64,000 nucleotides of DNA from M3007 sp964621185 (lineage in GTDB: Bacteria > Bacteroidota > Bacteroidia > Chitinophagales > Saprospiraceae). Shown in pieces: positions 17,801-26,092 of the stretch (the first letter of the stretch is position 1; each line of letters opens with the position of its first letter). The stretch covers positions 1 to 64,000 of the forward strand of contig CAZULM010000020.1 of NCBI GenBank assembly GCA_964621185.1. Reading direction: 5' to 3'. The position numbers and the translations under genes are program-made. The notes under the pieces are model-generated. The model worked only from the letters and a program-made list of their open reading frames with translations. It was not told where the DNA came from and did not search any database.

Positions 17801-18955
17801 GCCAGCGGCATCTTTCCCGTTGAAGGCACTCAAAACAGCAGGGTTCGATACCCCGAGTGCTACACATTGAAAAGGTGCGCCATTTGCATTCAATTGGTCG
17901 CACTGCGTCAAATTACCCGCCCCCTGATCGTCGAACAACAGGTCTATGGGCCATACGGCGCCGGTGCAACCATTTTGTGTAAACAATTCCGCAGATGTAC
18001 CGTCTGGCGCCTTCAATACCATCTGAAGGTCTGAAAGCGCGGTATGGCCAGTTAGTTTGATCCGGCAGTTTATATCCAGCACGGCCGTGCCGGCAGGGAG
18101 GTATCCGTAATCAAAACTGTATTCCTTGATATCCGCTGCGCCGGGCTGCCCGATTGAGTCCTGCAATCCTTTGTGCGTTATGGTTTGGTAGCCCGTTATG
18201 GCTGGGAAGGGTTCGGGATTCAGGTTGGGGTCGGCAGTACAGGGAAGCAACAAATCATGGCATTGCAACACCGGGGGGAGTTTGTCTTCAATCTTGACAT
18301 TGCCCCAGCATTTGTTGCCGAAAACGGGCTCTGTTACGCGCACCTGGTAGGTTTTGCCGATATCAGAAGGCCCAACACAAGAAGATACCCAGGGGCCGTT
18401 GCCAAGGGGAGGCGTTTTGTCCAGCTGCACGAGATAATTGCTGAAACAGCCAAAAGGGCCGCCTTCCAGCACATCTCCGGCGCCGATACAATACTGGCAG
18501 TCTTCATCTATTGAAATTGTGGCCAAATCATTGCATATCAGAGCTGCGTTTGGATTGGCGAATTCGGTCACAATGACACTAAAGCAACAGGCCGTGTCGC
18601 CATCCGGTACGCCGAGGGGAGGGCGGTCTATGGTAAAACAATTCTGCGTAGTACCGATCGGAAAGGCCGAGCCGCTGGGCAATCCGGCGGTTTGAATGAC
18701 CACGGATGGCAGGCAATCACCGGAAGTTTCTACGACATAGTTCACAATCATGCTGCATTCGCCCGAACCAAGTGCAATGCTGATATCTGCCGGGCAAATG
18801 ATCGTACAAGGCGCCTGTGATGCCGGCTGGTTTTGGGCGGCTGGCTTGAGGTGGCCGGTATTGGGCGGCGTTATCGGCGTTGAATTTGAAGTGTAAACAA
18901 TGAAAATGACGCATGCCGAAAGGCATGTCAGGCGGGGTAACAATCTTCTTTTCAT
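14882..18955 (-). CDS. Giant secreted T9SS protein with HYR-like and P-domain modules
   Basis: The product has 1357 residues. After the signal peptide come repeated Cys-containing beta-sandwich units of the HYR/immunoglobulin-like kind (CPADISIALGSGECS, CPGNLSVSTGTFNCCGTVDL, VPPANVSVSCEQFNPD). A proprotein-convertase P-domain lies around residues 260-410 (LSDLQMVLKAPDGTS, NGKDAAGIWALTITDN). The C-terminus is a type A T9SS sorting domain (FQNEPNPFSQST ... WKRMVLVR). The combination indicates a surface-attached or released adhesion or matrix protein; no catalytic site is seen. A perfect -7 box (TATATTTG, complement of 19002-19009) lies about 47 bp upstream of ATG 18955. The nearest neighbours are not functionally linked. 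Confidence 0.85.
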   Translation of the reverse strand: MKRRLLPRLTCLSACVIFIVYTSNSTPITPPNTGHLKPAAQNQPASQAPCTIICPADISIALGSGECSMIVNYVVETSGDCLPSVVIQTAGLPSGSAFPIGTTQNCFTIDRPPLGVPDGDTACCFSVIVTEFANPNAALICNDLATISIDEDCQYCIGAGDVLEGGPFGCFSNYLVQLDKTPPLGNGPWVSSCVGPSDIGKTYQVRVTEPVFGNKCWGNVKIEDKLPPVLQCHDLLLPCTADPNLNPEPFPAITGYQTITHKGLQDSIGQPGAADIKEYSFDYGYLPAGTAVLDINCRIKLTGHTALSDLQMVLKAPDGTSAELFTQNGCTGAVWPIDLLFDDQGAGNLTQCDQLNANGAPFQCVALGVSNPAVLSAFNGKDAAGIWALTITDNLAFEGGIIEITGLEISVNVPKRTPVDNCGGPVTLTYLDSKMATDCASGYTKIITRTWTARDASANTSTCIQKIKFIRPKLADVVLPISYDGIEAPSFSCSSTPNPTPAWINSQGLQGEPLIFGQPISCSIAASYVDVVIAVCDGAYKIRREWTILDWCSGEILVHNQIIKVVDNQGPEFVCPGNLSVSTGTFNCCGTVDLPDVVISDNCSRISAFNGNIDIFDLAGLQVGTQALTGNLSDFPGNDLSNPDTLGAMGTSICLPQGTHIVSYFVEDDCGNTNTCSFQLKVQDAAAPIAVCDEMTTIAIGIDDPADCYGPAGPNGNPAALDACHFGGATSVKAATFDDGSYDGCGNVKFTIRRAAPYSDCILGLNATNGHAPCNDFFPDFPSEFERAISENDSIKFYGCEAGTVQPVILRVYQVDTMGNFVLGPDGNPIFNECIIQVSVEDKIKPVCVPPANVSVSCEQFNPDLSVYGVASLTDNCCLDDTKVYQGQCGLTHQANYANFDSLCSKGTIVRTFRAFDCSGNSSQCNQRIIVNYNQDYYIRFPDDVFATVCNGINNYGEPKFLGEDCELLAKSYEDQIFTVVPDACYKIERKWTVINWCTFNPALPATSVPNPQPNAMVNHPANLPGPVVSACGALAPWNPTVVKINAVDTAATNYCMFWAANTNMYKYTQIIKVIDTEAPVISNCPTGATTFTDTTLNDPGLWHNVFNPNLPIQDLKERATNLSILSSDACDGGNLDRTRFLLFLDLDNDGILESVINSENLLGADTIRYNNLNTPGYLGGTLVTFDSRPVPINQKWHFTFQGSTSPNTAFASIRWNTALEPNIFVAPQLPHGKHRVKWIVPDFCGNERVCEHAFTIEQGIISGIDELENASFALFQNEPNPFSQSTKIGFRLPHAAEATLSVYDAEGRRLFVKTDQFNQGYNAVTLEGGLLPAPSVLFYKLESGAHVAWKRMVLVR

Positions 18956-19123
18956 GTAGGAAGAATAGGATTTAGGTGATAAGGAAGTAGTTGAACGTTC
19001 GCAAATATAACCCGAAAGCTATGGTGTGTGACAGGTTTGTCCTAAAAACATTTCGGCATTCTTTCCGCTTCAGCTAATGCCCGGCCATAGGGTTAGACCG
19101 CTTACATGCCCCCCCTAAGATGT

Positions 19124-19221
19124 TTTCGCGCAGATTTTACACAGATTTTGTTGCGCAGATTCCACGCAGATGTTTCTGTGTGAAATCTGTGCGTTTTTTT
19201 CTGTGCAAAATCTGCGCGAAA
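19124..19221. terminator. Long imperfect inverted repeat downstream of eno
   Basis: Arms of about 46 bp (left begins TTTCGCGCAGATTTT, right ends AAAATCTGCGCGAAA) pair with a few mismatches and contain several CGCAGATTT units. It lies just after the eno stop codon and before the next same-strand gene, so terminator or transcript-end protection is likely. A related structure is at 20758-20858. Confidence 0.6.
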
Positions 19222-19251
19222 TAAAAATCAACCTGAATTTGAGATGTATCC

Positions 19252-20538
19252 CTACAACCCAAAAATCGACCGCCCCAAATACGTTGCCGCATCGCCCAGC
19301 TCTTCCTCAATCCGCAGCAACTGGTTGTACTTCGCTATCCGGTCGGAGCGGCTGGCCGAGCCCGTTTTGATCTGGCCGGTGTTGAGCGCCACGGCTAAGT
19401 CCGCAATGGTGGTGTCTTCCGTTTCGCCGGAGCGGTGGCTGATGACCGAAGTATAGGCGTGCCGGGTAGCCAGATTTACGGCATTGATGGTTTCGGTGAG
19501 CGTACCGATCTGGTTTACTTTGATGAGGATGGAGTTGGCGATTTTCTCGTCGATGCCGCGCTGCAGGCGGTCAACATTGGTCACGAACAAATCGTCACCC
19601 ACGAGCTGGATGCGGTGGCCGAGCGTTTCTGTCTGCAATTTCCAGCCTGCCCAGTCGTCTTCAGCAAAGCCGTCTTCGATGGAGTATATGGGATAGCGGT
19701 TGCACCAGTCTTTCCAGAACGCCACCATATCTTTGGAGTTGAAGCGGTCGCCGGTAGATTTTTTGAACACGTATTCGCCTTTTTCGGCGTCGTAGTATTC
19801 GGAAGCGGCTGCGTCGAGGGCAATAACCATATCGTCGAGCGGGCGGTATCCGGCTGCTTCGATGGCAGTCATCACCATCTGGATGGCTTCTTCGTTGTTT
19901 TTGATGCCCGGGGCAAAGCCGCCCTCGTCGCCGACATTGGTAGCGTAGCCCTTGCTTTTCAGCACTTTTTTCAGGTGGTGGAAAACTTCCACACCCATGC
20001 GCAGTCCGTCCTTAAACGTTTCTGCGCCGACGGGCATTATCATAAATTCCTGGAAGTCGATCCCGTTGTCGGCGTGTGCGCCCCCGTTGAGGATGTTCAT
20101 CATCGGGATGGGCATCACATGGGCATTCACCCCGCCGAGGTAGCGGTAGAGTGGTTGGCCCAGTTCTTCGGCTGCGGCGCGCGCCACGGCCAGGCTAACG
20201 GCGAGGATGGCATTGGCGCCTATTTTTCCCTTGTTGCGGGTGCCATCGCGGTCGATCATCAGCTTGTCGATCCGGATTTGGTCGGTCACCTCCTGGCCTA
20301 TCAGTTCGCCGCGGAGCATGATCTCGATGTTTTTGACGGCTTTCTGCACGCCTTTGCCTAAGTAGCGTCCATCGTCTTCGTCGCGCAGCTCTGCGGCTTC
20401 GTGCGCGCCGGTGCTCGCGCCACTGGGCACGGCTGCGCGGCCTACGAATCCGGCATCGGTCCAAACTTCTGCTTCTACGGTCGGGTTGCCGCGAGAGTCC
20501 AATATCTCGCGGGCCAATATTTCACGGATGGCGCTCAT
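19252..20538 (-). CDS. eno: Enolase (phosphopyruvate hydratase)
   Basis: The product has 428 residues, full length. N-terminal REILDSRGNPTVE and VPSGASTGAHEA are the substrate-loop regions, GGAHADNGIDFQEFMIMP has the conserved loop, metal ligands lie in IALDAAASE, SIEDGFAEDDW and VGDDLFVTN, the catalytic Lys is in ILIKVNQIG, and SHRSGETED is the phosphate loop. It interconverts 2-phosphoglycerate and phosphoenolpyruvate in glycolysis. ATG 20538 gives the standard N-terminus MSAIREILA; the 21-codon upstream extension lacks support. A TATTTTTG -7 box lies about 70 bp upstream. Monocistronic: a strong inverted repeat follows it. Confidence 0.97.
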   Translation of the reverse strand: MSAIREILAREILDSRGNPTVEAEVWTDAGFVGRAAVPSGASTGAHEAAELRDEDDGRYLGKGVQKAVKNIEIMLRGELIGQEVTDQIRIDKLMIDRDGTRNKGKIGANAILAVSLAVARAAAEELGQPLYRYLGGVNAHVMPIPMMNILNGGAHADNGIDFQEFMIMPVGAETFKDGLRMGVEVFHHLKKVLKSKGYATNVGDEGGFAPGIKNNEEAIQMVMTAIEAAGYRPLDDMVIALDAAASEYYDAEKGEYVFKKSTGDRFNSKDMVAFWKDWCNRYPIYSIEDGFAEDDWAGWKLQTETLGHRIQLVGDDLFVTNVDRLQRGIDEKIANSILIKVNQIGTLTETINAVNLATRHAYTSVISHRSGETEDTTIADLAVALNTGQIKTGSASRSDRIAKYNQLLRIEEELGDAATYLGRSIFGL

Positions 20539-20651
20539 ACTTTTTATCTTGATTTTGAAATGAAAAAATGACCCGCAAGCAAAACGGGCAATGAAGCGCA
20601 AAAATAGCCATTTCTTTTTCCGGGTTGGGAAGAAGATGTATGTTCCTTGAA

Positions 20652-20858
20652 AAATATACCAGGATTTTTAGAGATTTGGAGGATTATTGGGATGGATTGA
20701 ATTGATGTAAAAGGATTTGCTTTGAGTTGGTTTCGCACCACACTACTGGACATATTATTTCGTGCAGCTTTTACGCAGAAAAAGATACAGATTTGACACA
20801 GATTTTTTCCGCGTAAAATCTGTGAAAACAAATCTGCGGGAAACCTGCGCGAAAATTG
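20652..20858. repeat. Intergenic repeats: TATACCAGGATTT unit and CGCAGATTT inverted repeat
   Basis: At 20655 a TATACCAGGATTTTTAGAG-type unit begins. The same head occurs at 10370, 47133 and 62816. From about 20758 to 20858 there is an imperfect inverted repeat built from CAGATTT/AAATCTG units, related to the structure after eno. Both lie between eno and the divergent response-regulator gene. Confidence 0.6.
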
Positions 20859-20945
20859 TTGAATATTGAAGGCTTTTCAGCACATCGCAGGGTTTCGATC
20901 AAAGTTTATTATGTTTGCGAATCAAAACAGACCATTTCAACAATT

Positions 20946-21647
<702 letters not shown>

Positions 21648-21648
21648 A

Positions 21649-21704
21649 ATGCTGGATGCTGGATGCTGGATGCTGGATGCTGGATGCTGGATGCTGGATG
21701 CTGG
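21649..21704. repeat. Heptanucleotide tandem repeat, 8 x ATGCTGG
   Basis: Eight perfect head-to-tail copies of ATGCTGG begin two bases after the response-regulator stop codon and end in GTTTTT. Perfect copies imply recent expansion or active slippage. It is outside any credible coding region; the minus-strand frame across it (HPASSIQ repeats) is an artefact. Confidence 0.95.
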
Positions 21705-21786
21705 GTTTTTGCAAACATCATGCAAACCATTCCTTTTGGTTTTCTGTTAGGTGATTGTCGTGCTAACTTTGCGGCACGGTATTCTT

Positions 21787-22257
21787 ATGATTTCTCGCAC
21801 AACAAAATCTGTCGCTTGGCTTTGGATAGCCTCCCTCTTTATCGCCACCGTAGGTGTGAGCGGGACGCAGATTTATTGCTATTGTGTTGGGAAAACGACG
21901 CTGTCGCTGTTTGACGGGGAAGATGCCTGCCAGGAAAAGGTCGTAAAATCTTGTTGCGCCACAGCGGTTGCCCAATCGCATAAATCTTGCTGTGAAAGCC
22001 CTGCCGGCGTTAAAAGCGACCAGGGCTGCACCAAAAAGTCCACCAAGGTTTTTCAATTGAAAACCGAATTTACCGTTCAGGAGAAGGTTTTTGAAAAACT
22101 TGCGTTGCCCCTGTTCGGACATCCCGCAGCCATTGCCCCTTTCCTTGTTTCAAATACTTTGGCTTCCAACCCCAAAGCGGGCTTCCCAACCTATGCCCAA
22201 CCACCGCCGCTGCCAGGGCGCATGATCTGTGTGCGCCACGGCGTATTCCTTTGCTAG
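21787..22257 (+). CDS. Cys-rich exported protein of the HYC_CC_PP kind
   Basis: The product has about 156 residues. An N-terminal hydrophobic segment (VAWLWIASLFIATVGVSG) is followed by QIYCYCVGK, two CC pairs (KSCCATAV, KSCCESPAG) and a C-terminal PPPLPGRMICVRH. These motifs match the small Bacteroidetes family named after them, which usually sits next to a TonB receptor. The Cys-rich content suggests metal or redox handling in the periplasm. A perfect -7 box TAACTTTG (21764-21771) lies 15 bp before ATG 21787, supporting this start over 21751. The TonB receptor gene begins 88 bp downstream on the same strand, and the two are probably co-expressed. Family assignment is from memory of its motifs. 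Confidence 0.68.
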   Translation: MISRTTKSVAWLWIASLFIATVGVSGTQIYCYCVGKTTLSLFDGEDACQEKVVKSCCATAVAQSHKSCCESPAGVKSDQGCTKKSTKVFQLKTEFTVQEKVFEKLALPLFGHPAAIAPFLVSNTLASNPKAGFPTYAQPPPLPGRMICVRHGVFLC

Positions 22258-22345
22258 ACTTGTCGGATTGTTCCCATTGACAAGGCTTCCCGTTATGACA
22301 GGGATAGCCCAGCTCTAATCAATTCATCTCGACAAGTTTTTTCTA

Positions 22346-24607
22346 ATGAAATATACCTTTAGCCTGATACTGGGACTGTTGTTTTCAGTTTCCATGCTCC
22401 AAGCCCAGGAACCCACTACCATGCTCACGGGCATGGTCACCAATGAAAAAGAAGAACTGCTCATCGGCGCTTCTGTTTTTTGGAAAGACACCAAAAAAGG
22501 CGCTGTGACCGACATCAAGGGCCGTTTCCAAATCCCGCTACGAAGCGAAGAAGCTACCCTGGTGGTCAATTATGTAGGCTATGCCTCTGCCGAAGTGCAA
22601 GTATTGCCCGGCGAGAACAACCTTTGGATCGAAGTGGAAGACATGGCCATGCTGCAGGAGGTCACCGTGGCGGCAAAAGGCTTCGACAACCATATCTCTA
22701 CCATCGAAACCCGGAACGTGGAGCGCATCACGAGCAAGGAACTGCGCAAAGCGCCCTGCTGCAACCTTTCGGAAAGCTTCCAGACCAACGGCGCCATCGA
22801 CGTGGCCTACCCCAACGCGCTCACGGGCGTGAAGGAAATCCAGCTCCTGGGCCTGCGGGGAATTTACAGCCAGTTCCTGGTAGAAAACCGCCCGACCATG
22901 ACGGGCATCGCCACGCCATTTGCCTTTGAGTACATCCCCGGCACCTGGCTGAGCGGCATCGTTTTGGCCAAGGGCGCCAGCACGGTGAAAACGGGCAACA
23001 ACGGCATCACCGGGCAAGTAAACGCCGACATGGTGAAGCCGCAGTCAGACAGCCCTGTGTTCGTCAACCTTTTCAGCTCCAGCGAGGGCCGCGGGGAGCT
23101 GAACCTGCACCTCAACAAAAAAGGGCAAACCACCTCCAACGGTTTTTACCTGCACGGCAGCTTTGTGGAGAACAACTGGGACATGAACCGCGACAATTTC
23201 AAGGACTCCCCCAACCGCCAGCAGCTGAACGCCATGTACCGCCTCATCCACGACAGCGCCAAAGGCTGCGCCCAGTTCAACGTGCAGGCGCTCACCGACC
23301 GCCGCCAGAGCGGGCAGATCAGGGAGAACGCTGCCGGCCAGTCGTTCGGCATCGACCAGCAGAACGACCGCATCGAAGCCTGGGGGAAGTACGGCAAGGA
23401 AGCCTTGTTCGGACAACGTTTCCTGGAGCTGGGCAATATCGGCAGTGCTTCCTGGCATCGCACCCAGGCCGTTTTTGGCAATAACGTTTATGCCGCCGAG
23501 CAAAGGTCGCTGTACTGGCAGACGCTGCTGCAGAACATCATCGGTACCACCGACCACAAGATCGTGGTGGCGCCCTCCTTGCAATACGACGACATCCGGG
23601 AAAAAGTGAACGAGGGCGATTTGAGCCGCAAGGAGACCGTGGCAGGCTTCATGGGCGAATACACGTACAGCCGCCCCAACCTGCAGCTGGACATGCCCGA
23701 TTTCGTGCTGGTGCTGGGCGGCCGGGTCGATTGGAACAGCCGATTCGGCTGGCTGCTGACGCCGCGCATGAGCGCCAAGTACAATTTCAGCCAGAACAGC
23801 GTCGTGCGCGTTTCGGCAGGGCGGGGCTTCCGCACGCCCAACCTGATGGCCGAAAATATCAGCTTGCTGGCCAGCAACCGCGTTTTCAAGTTCGATCCGA
23901 ACATCGGGGTGGAGGAAGCCTGGAATTACGGGTTGAATTACACCCAAAATTTCAAGATCGCCAAGCGGGAGGCCAGTTTCAGTGCCGACCTGTACCGCAC
24001 CGATTTTGTGAAGCAGGTGGTGGTGGATGTGGAACAAGCGCCGCTGGTGAACGGACAGGATTCCACGTTTTTTGTGGCATTTTACAACAATCCGGGGAAG
24101 TCGTTCAGCACGAGCCTGTTGCTGAATTTCCAGTACAACGTGTTGCCCGGGCTCGACATCAAATTTGCCTACAAATGGAACGACGTGCGCGCCGAGTTTG
24201 CCGACGGCAGGCTGAAAATGCAGCCCTTGGTGGCCCGGCAGCGCGGCTTGGTCTCCATTGATTATGTCACGCCTTCCAAGAGCTGGCTGTTCAACACTTA
24301 TGTCCAGATAATAGGCAGCCAGCGCTTGCCCGACAATTCCTACATCCCGCACCAATATACCCATGATTTTCCGCCCAATACGCCCACGTTCGGGCTTTGG
24401 AACGCGCAAGTGACGCGGAAATTGAGCAAAAAATGGGAAATGTACGCCGGTTGTGAGAACATCACGGGCTACCAGCAGCACCATGCCATCATCGCGGCCA
24501 ATGAGCCGGAAAGCCCGTTTTTCAACGGATCGCAGGTGTGGGCGCCCATGATGCGGCAGATTGGGTACCTGGGCGTGCGGTATGCGCCGGGCGGCTTGAA
24601 GGAGTGA
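22346..24607 (+). CDS. TonB-dependent outer-membrane receptor, probably metal related
   Basis: The product has 753 residues: signal peptide (MKYTFSLILGLLFSVSMLQA), CarboxypepD_reg-like domain (MVTNEKEELLIGASVFWKDT, VTDIKGRFQIPL), plug domain (about 100-230, with LGLRGIYSQFLVENRP) and a 22-strand barrel ending VRYAPGG. The segment RKAPCCNLSESFQTNGAIDV is characteristic of a Bacteroidetes receptor subfamily repeatedly found beside heavy-metal and Cys-rich proteins. The Cys-rich gene immediately upstream supports import of a metal or metal complex (copper being the usual suggestion). Overlap on the 3' side is minimal: the convergent racemase gene ends at 24608. Confidence 0.88.
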   Translation: MKYTFSLILGLLFSVSMLQAQEPTTMLTGMVTNEKEELLIGASVFWKDTKKGAVTDIKGRFQIPLRSEEATLVVNYVGYASAEVQVLPGENNLWIEVEDMAMLQEVTVAAKGFDNHISTIETRNVERITSKELRKAPCCNLSESFQTNGAIDVAYPNALTGVKEIQLLGLRGIYSQFLVENRPTMTGIATPFAFEYIPGTWLSGIVLAKGASTVKTGNNGITGQVNADMVKPQSDSPVFVNLFSSSEGRGELNLHLNKKGQTTSNGFYLHGSFVENNWDMNRDNFKDSPNRQQLNAMYRLIHDSAKGCAQFNVQALTDRRQSGQIRENAAGQSFGIDQQNDRIEAWGKYGKEALFGQRFLELGNIGSASWHRTQAVFGNNVYAAEQRSLYWQTLLQNIIGTTDHKIVVAPSLQYDDIREKVNEGDLSRKETVAGFMGEYTYSRPNLQLDMPDFVLVLGGRVDWNSRFGWLLTPRMSAKYNFSQNSVVRVSAGRGFRTPNLMAENISLLASNRVFKFDPNIGVEEAWNYGLNYTQNFKIAKREASFSADLYRTDFVKQVVVDVEQAPLVNGQDSTFFVAFYNNPGKSFSTSLLLNFQYNVLPGLDIKFAYKWNDVRAEFADGRLKMQPLVARQRGLVSIDYVTPSKSWLFNTYVQIIGSQRLPDNSYIPHQYTHDFPPNTPTFGLWNAQVTRKLSKKWEMYAGCENITGYQQHHAIIAANEPESPFFNGSQVWAPMMRQIGYLGVRYAPGGLKE

Positions 24608-25345
24608 TCAGGGCTTCAGCTTTTCTGGGCTGAGCCTGGCAATGAGCGCACGGGCCATGATGGTATTGGGGTTGAAAACGGCCATTCCCCTGAAATCGAG
24701 GGAATGTTCGATCATGCCGATTTCGGTGCAGCCGAGCAGTACGGACTGGGCGCCCATTTCCTTCAATTCCCCGATGGCGGTGTTCAGTTGGGCCACCACT
24801 TCTGGCTCCACCACGTCGCCCGAAACTTTTATGCGGAAAATAGCTTTGTGGATCAACGCTTCGTGGCGCTCGAAGGGCAGCAGGACGGGCCTTAAACCCG
24901 CGGCGTTGAGGGCGTTCTGGAACAGCCCCACCTTGTATGCCCCGGTGGTGGCCAGCACGCCGACCTGCTTGCCTTCACCCAACTTTCCGAGGATATCCTG
25001 GATGGTAATGTCGATCAGGTTGATGATTTCAGCCTTAGAGGCTTGGGCTTCGAGCAGTTGCATCAACCGTTCAAAAATGGGGGGTGAATGGGCGGTATTG
25101 CAGGCGATGGCGATGAGGTCGGCGCCGGCATTTTCGAGCATCTGAATCACCTTTGCGATGCCGATGGCGGGGTTTTCGCCCGTACCGTGCAGCAAATAGG
25201 GCATACGGTCCACGATTTCCCCTGGCAGGGAGGCCAGCATGACGGGCAGGTGGTCCTGGTCGGCCTTTGCGATGGTGTTCGCCACAATTTGCTTGTACAT
25301 GTCTGCCCCGGCGAGGGGCCCGATGCCGCCTACTATCCCGATCAT
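24608..25345 (-). CDS. Aspartate/glutamate racemase family protein
   Basis: The product has 245 residues. IGIVGGIGPLAGADMY at the N-terminus, the first catalytic Cys in AIACNTAHSP and the second in VLLGCTEIGM are standard for aspartate racemase/EcsC-type PLP-independent racemases. It would interconvert L- and D-aspartate or a related amino acid in the cytoplasm. ATG 25345 overlaps the stop of the LysE-type gene by four bases (ATGA), so the two are translationally coupled. Together with the exporter, a role in making and exporting an amino acid or its D-form is a reasonable inference. It is distinct from murI at 9425. Confidence 0.9.
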   Translation of the reverse strand: MIGIVGGIGPLAGADMYKQIVANTIAKADQDHLPVMLASLPGEIVDRMPYLLHGTGENPAIGIAKVIQMLENAGADLIAIACNTAHSPPIFERLMQLLEAQASKAEIINLIDITIQDILGKLGEGKQVGVLATTGAYKVGLFQNALNAAGLRPVLLPFERHEALIHKAIFRIKVSGDVVEPEVVAQLNTAIGELKEMGAQSVLLGCTEIGMIEHSLDFRGMAVFNPNTIMARALIARLSPEKLKP

Positions 25346-26037
25346 TTGTCCATCATAGTTTGTTCAGGCACTTCAATCGGCACCTTTTCGTGAATGACTT
25401 CAACGGCGTCTTTTTTGGTCAGGATTTTCCAGGTTTGGAAGGCAGCCGTTCCGGCAAAGACACAACCGATGGCGAAATTGAGCATGTCCTGGCTGGCGTT
25501 GAGCTTTGTGACGGCGTATTTGCCACCGAAGATAAAGACACAATGCGCCAAAAAGGTGCCAAGGCCGATGCCGAAGAGGTAACCGTTGTAAAAGCCTTTT
25601 TCGGCGCGCATGATCCCTTTGGCGTACAGCACCGCGCTCCAGCCCAGCCAGAACGGGATGGCCGCCGGACTGATGGAGCGCATGGTAAAGCCCAGGAGGA
25701 AGCGGTGCATGGTTTGGGAAAGCAAGGGGTTTTGGGCGTTGTGGTGCCCCATGGCAGCCTTAAAGCTGCCCACAGCCAACAAAGAAATGACTATCACAGT
25801 GGCCCATTCGAGGTATTTGAAGATGTGTTCGTTCCGGCGGATCCATTTCATGGCAACCAAGAGCAGGCGCACGTACAGCACCTCTCCCACGATGGTTCCC
25901 ACCGAAAAATTGATGGCAGGCCTGATCCCTTCCGTGATGCTGATCTGCATCGCCGAAAGGCTGATGGCGCCGATGACCATAGAGCCAAGAAAGCTGATCA
26001 GCATGCCCCAATAAAAGACCCTGAATATATCTTTCAT
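25342..26037 (-). CDS. LysE-type amino-acid exporter
   Basis: The product has 231 residues with about six TM segments: GMLISFLGSMVIGAISLSAM, FSVGTIVGEVLYVRLLLVAM, WATVIVISLLAVGSFKA, AIPFWLGWSAVLY, GIGLGTFLAHCVFIFGG and MLNFAIGCVFAGTAAF. The N-terminal helix and the reentrant PAAIPFW motif fit the LysE/RhtB superfamily. These are proton-coupled exporters of amino acids and derivatives. It overlaps the racemase start (ATGA), and the ATP-grasp gene ends 55 bp upstream on the same strand. The substrate cannot be read from sequence. Confidence 0.82.
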   Translation of the reverse strand: MKDIFRVFYWGMLISFLGSMVIGAISLSAMQISITEGIRPAINFSVGTIVGEVLYVRLLLVAMKWIRRNEHIFKYLEWATVIVISLLAVGSFKAAMGHHNAQNPLLSQTMHRFLLGFTMRSISPAAIPFWLGWSAVLYAKGIMRAEKGFYNGYLFGIGLGTFLAHCVFIFGGKYAVTKLNASQDMLNFAIGCVFAGTAAFQTWKILTKKDAVEVIHEKVPIEVPEQTMMDK

Positions 26038-26092
26038 CTGTCAATTTTCTAGTTGCCCACCCATTCATCACTTATCACTCATCGTTCATCAC

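Noticed and set aside
23045..24484. 479-codon minus-strand frame opposite the TonB receptor
   Set aside because: A shadow of the G+C-rich receptor gene, with composition typical of antisense frames and no domain.
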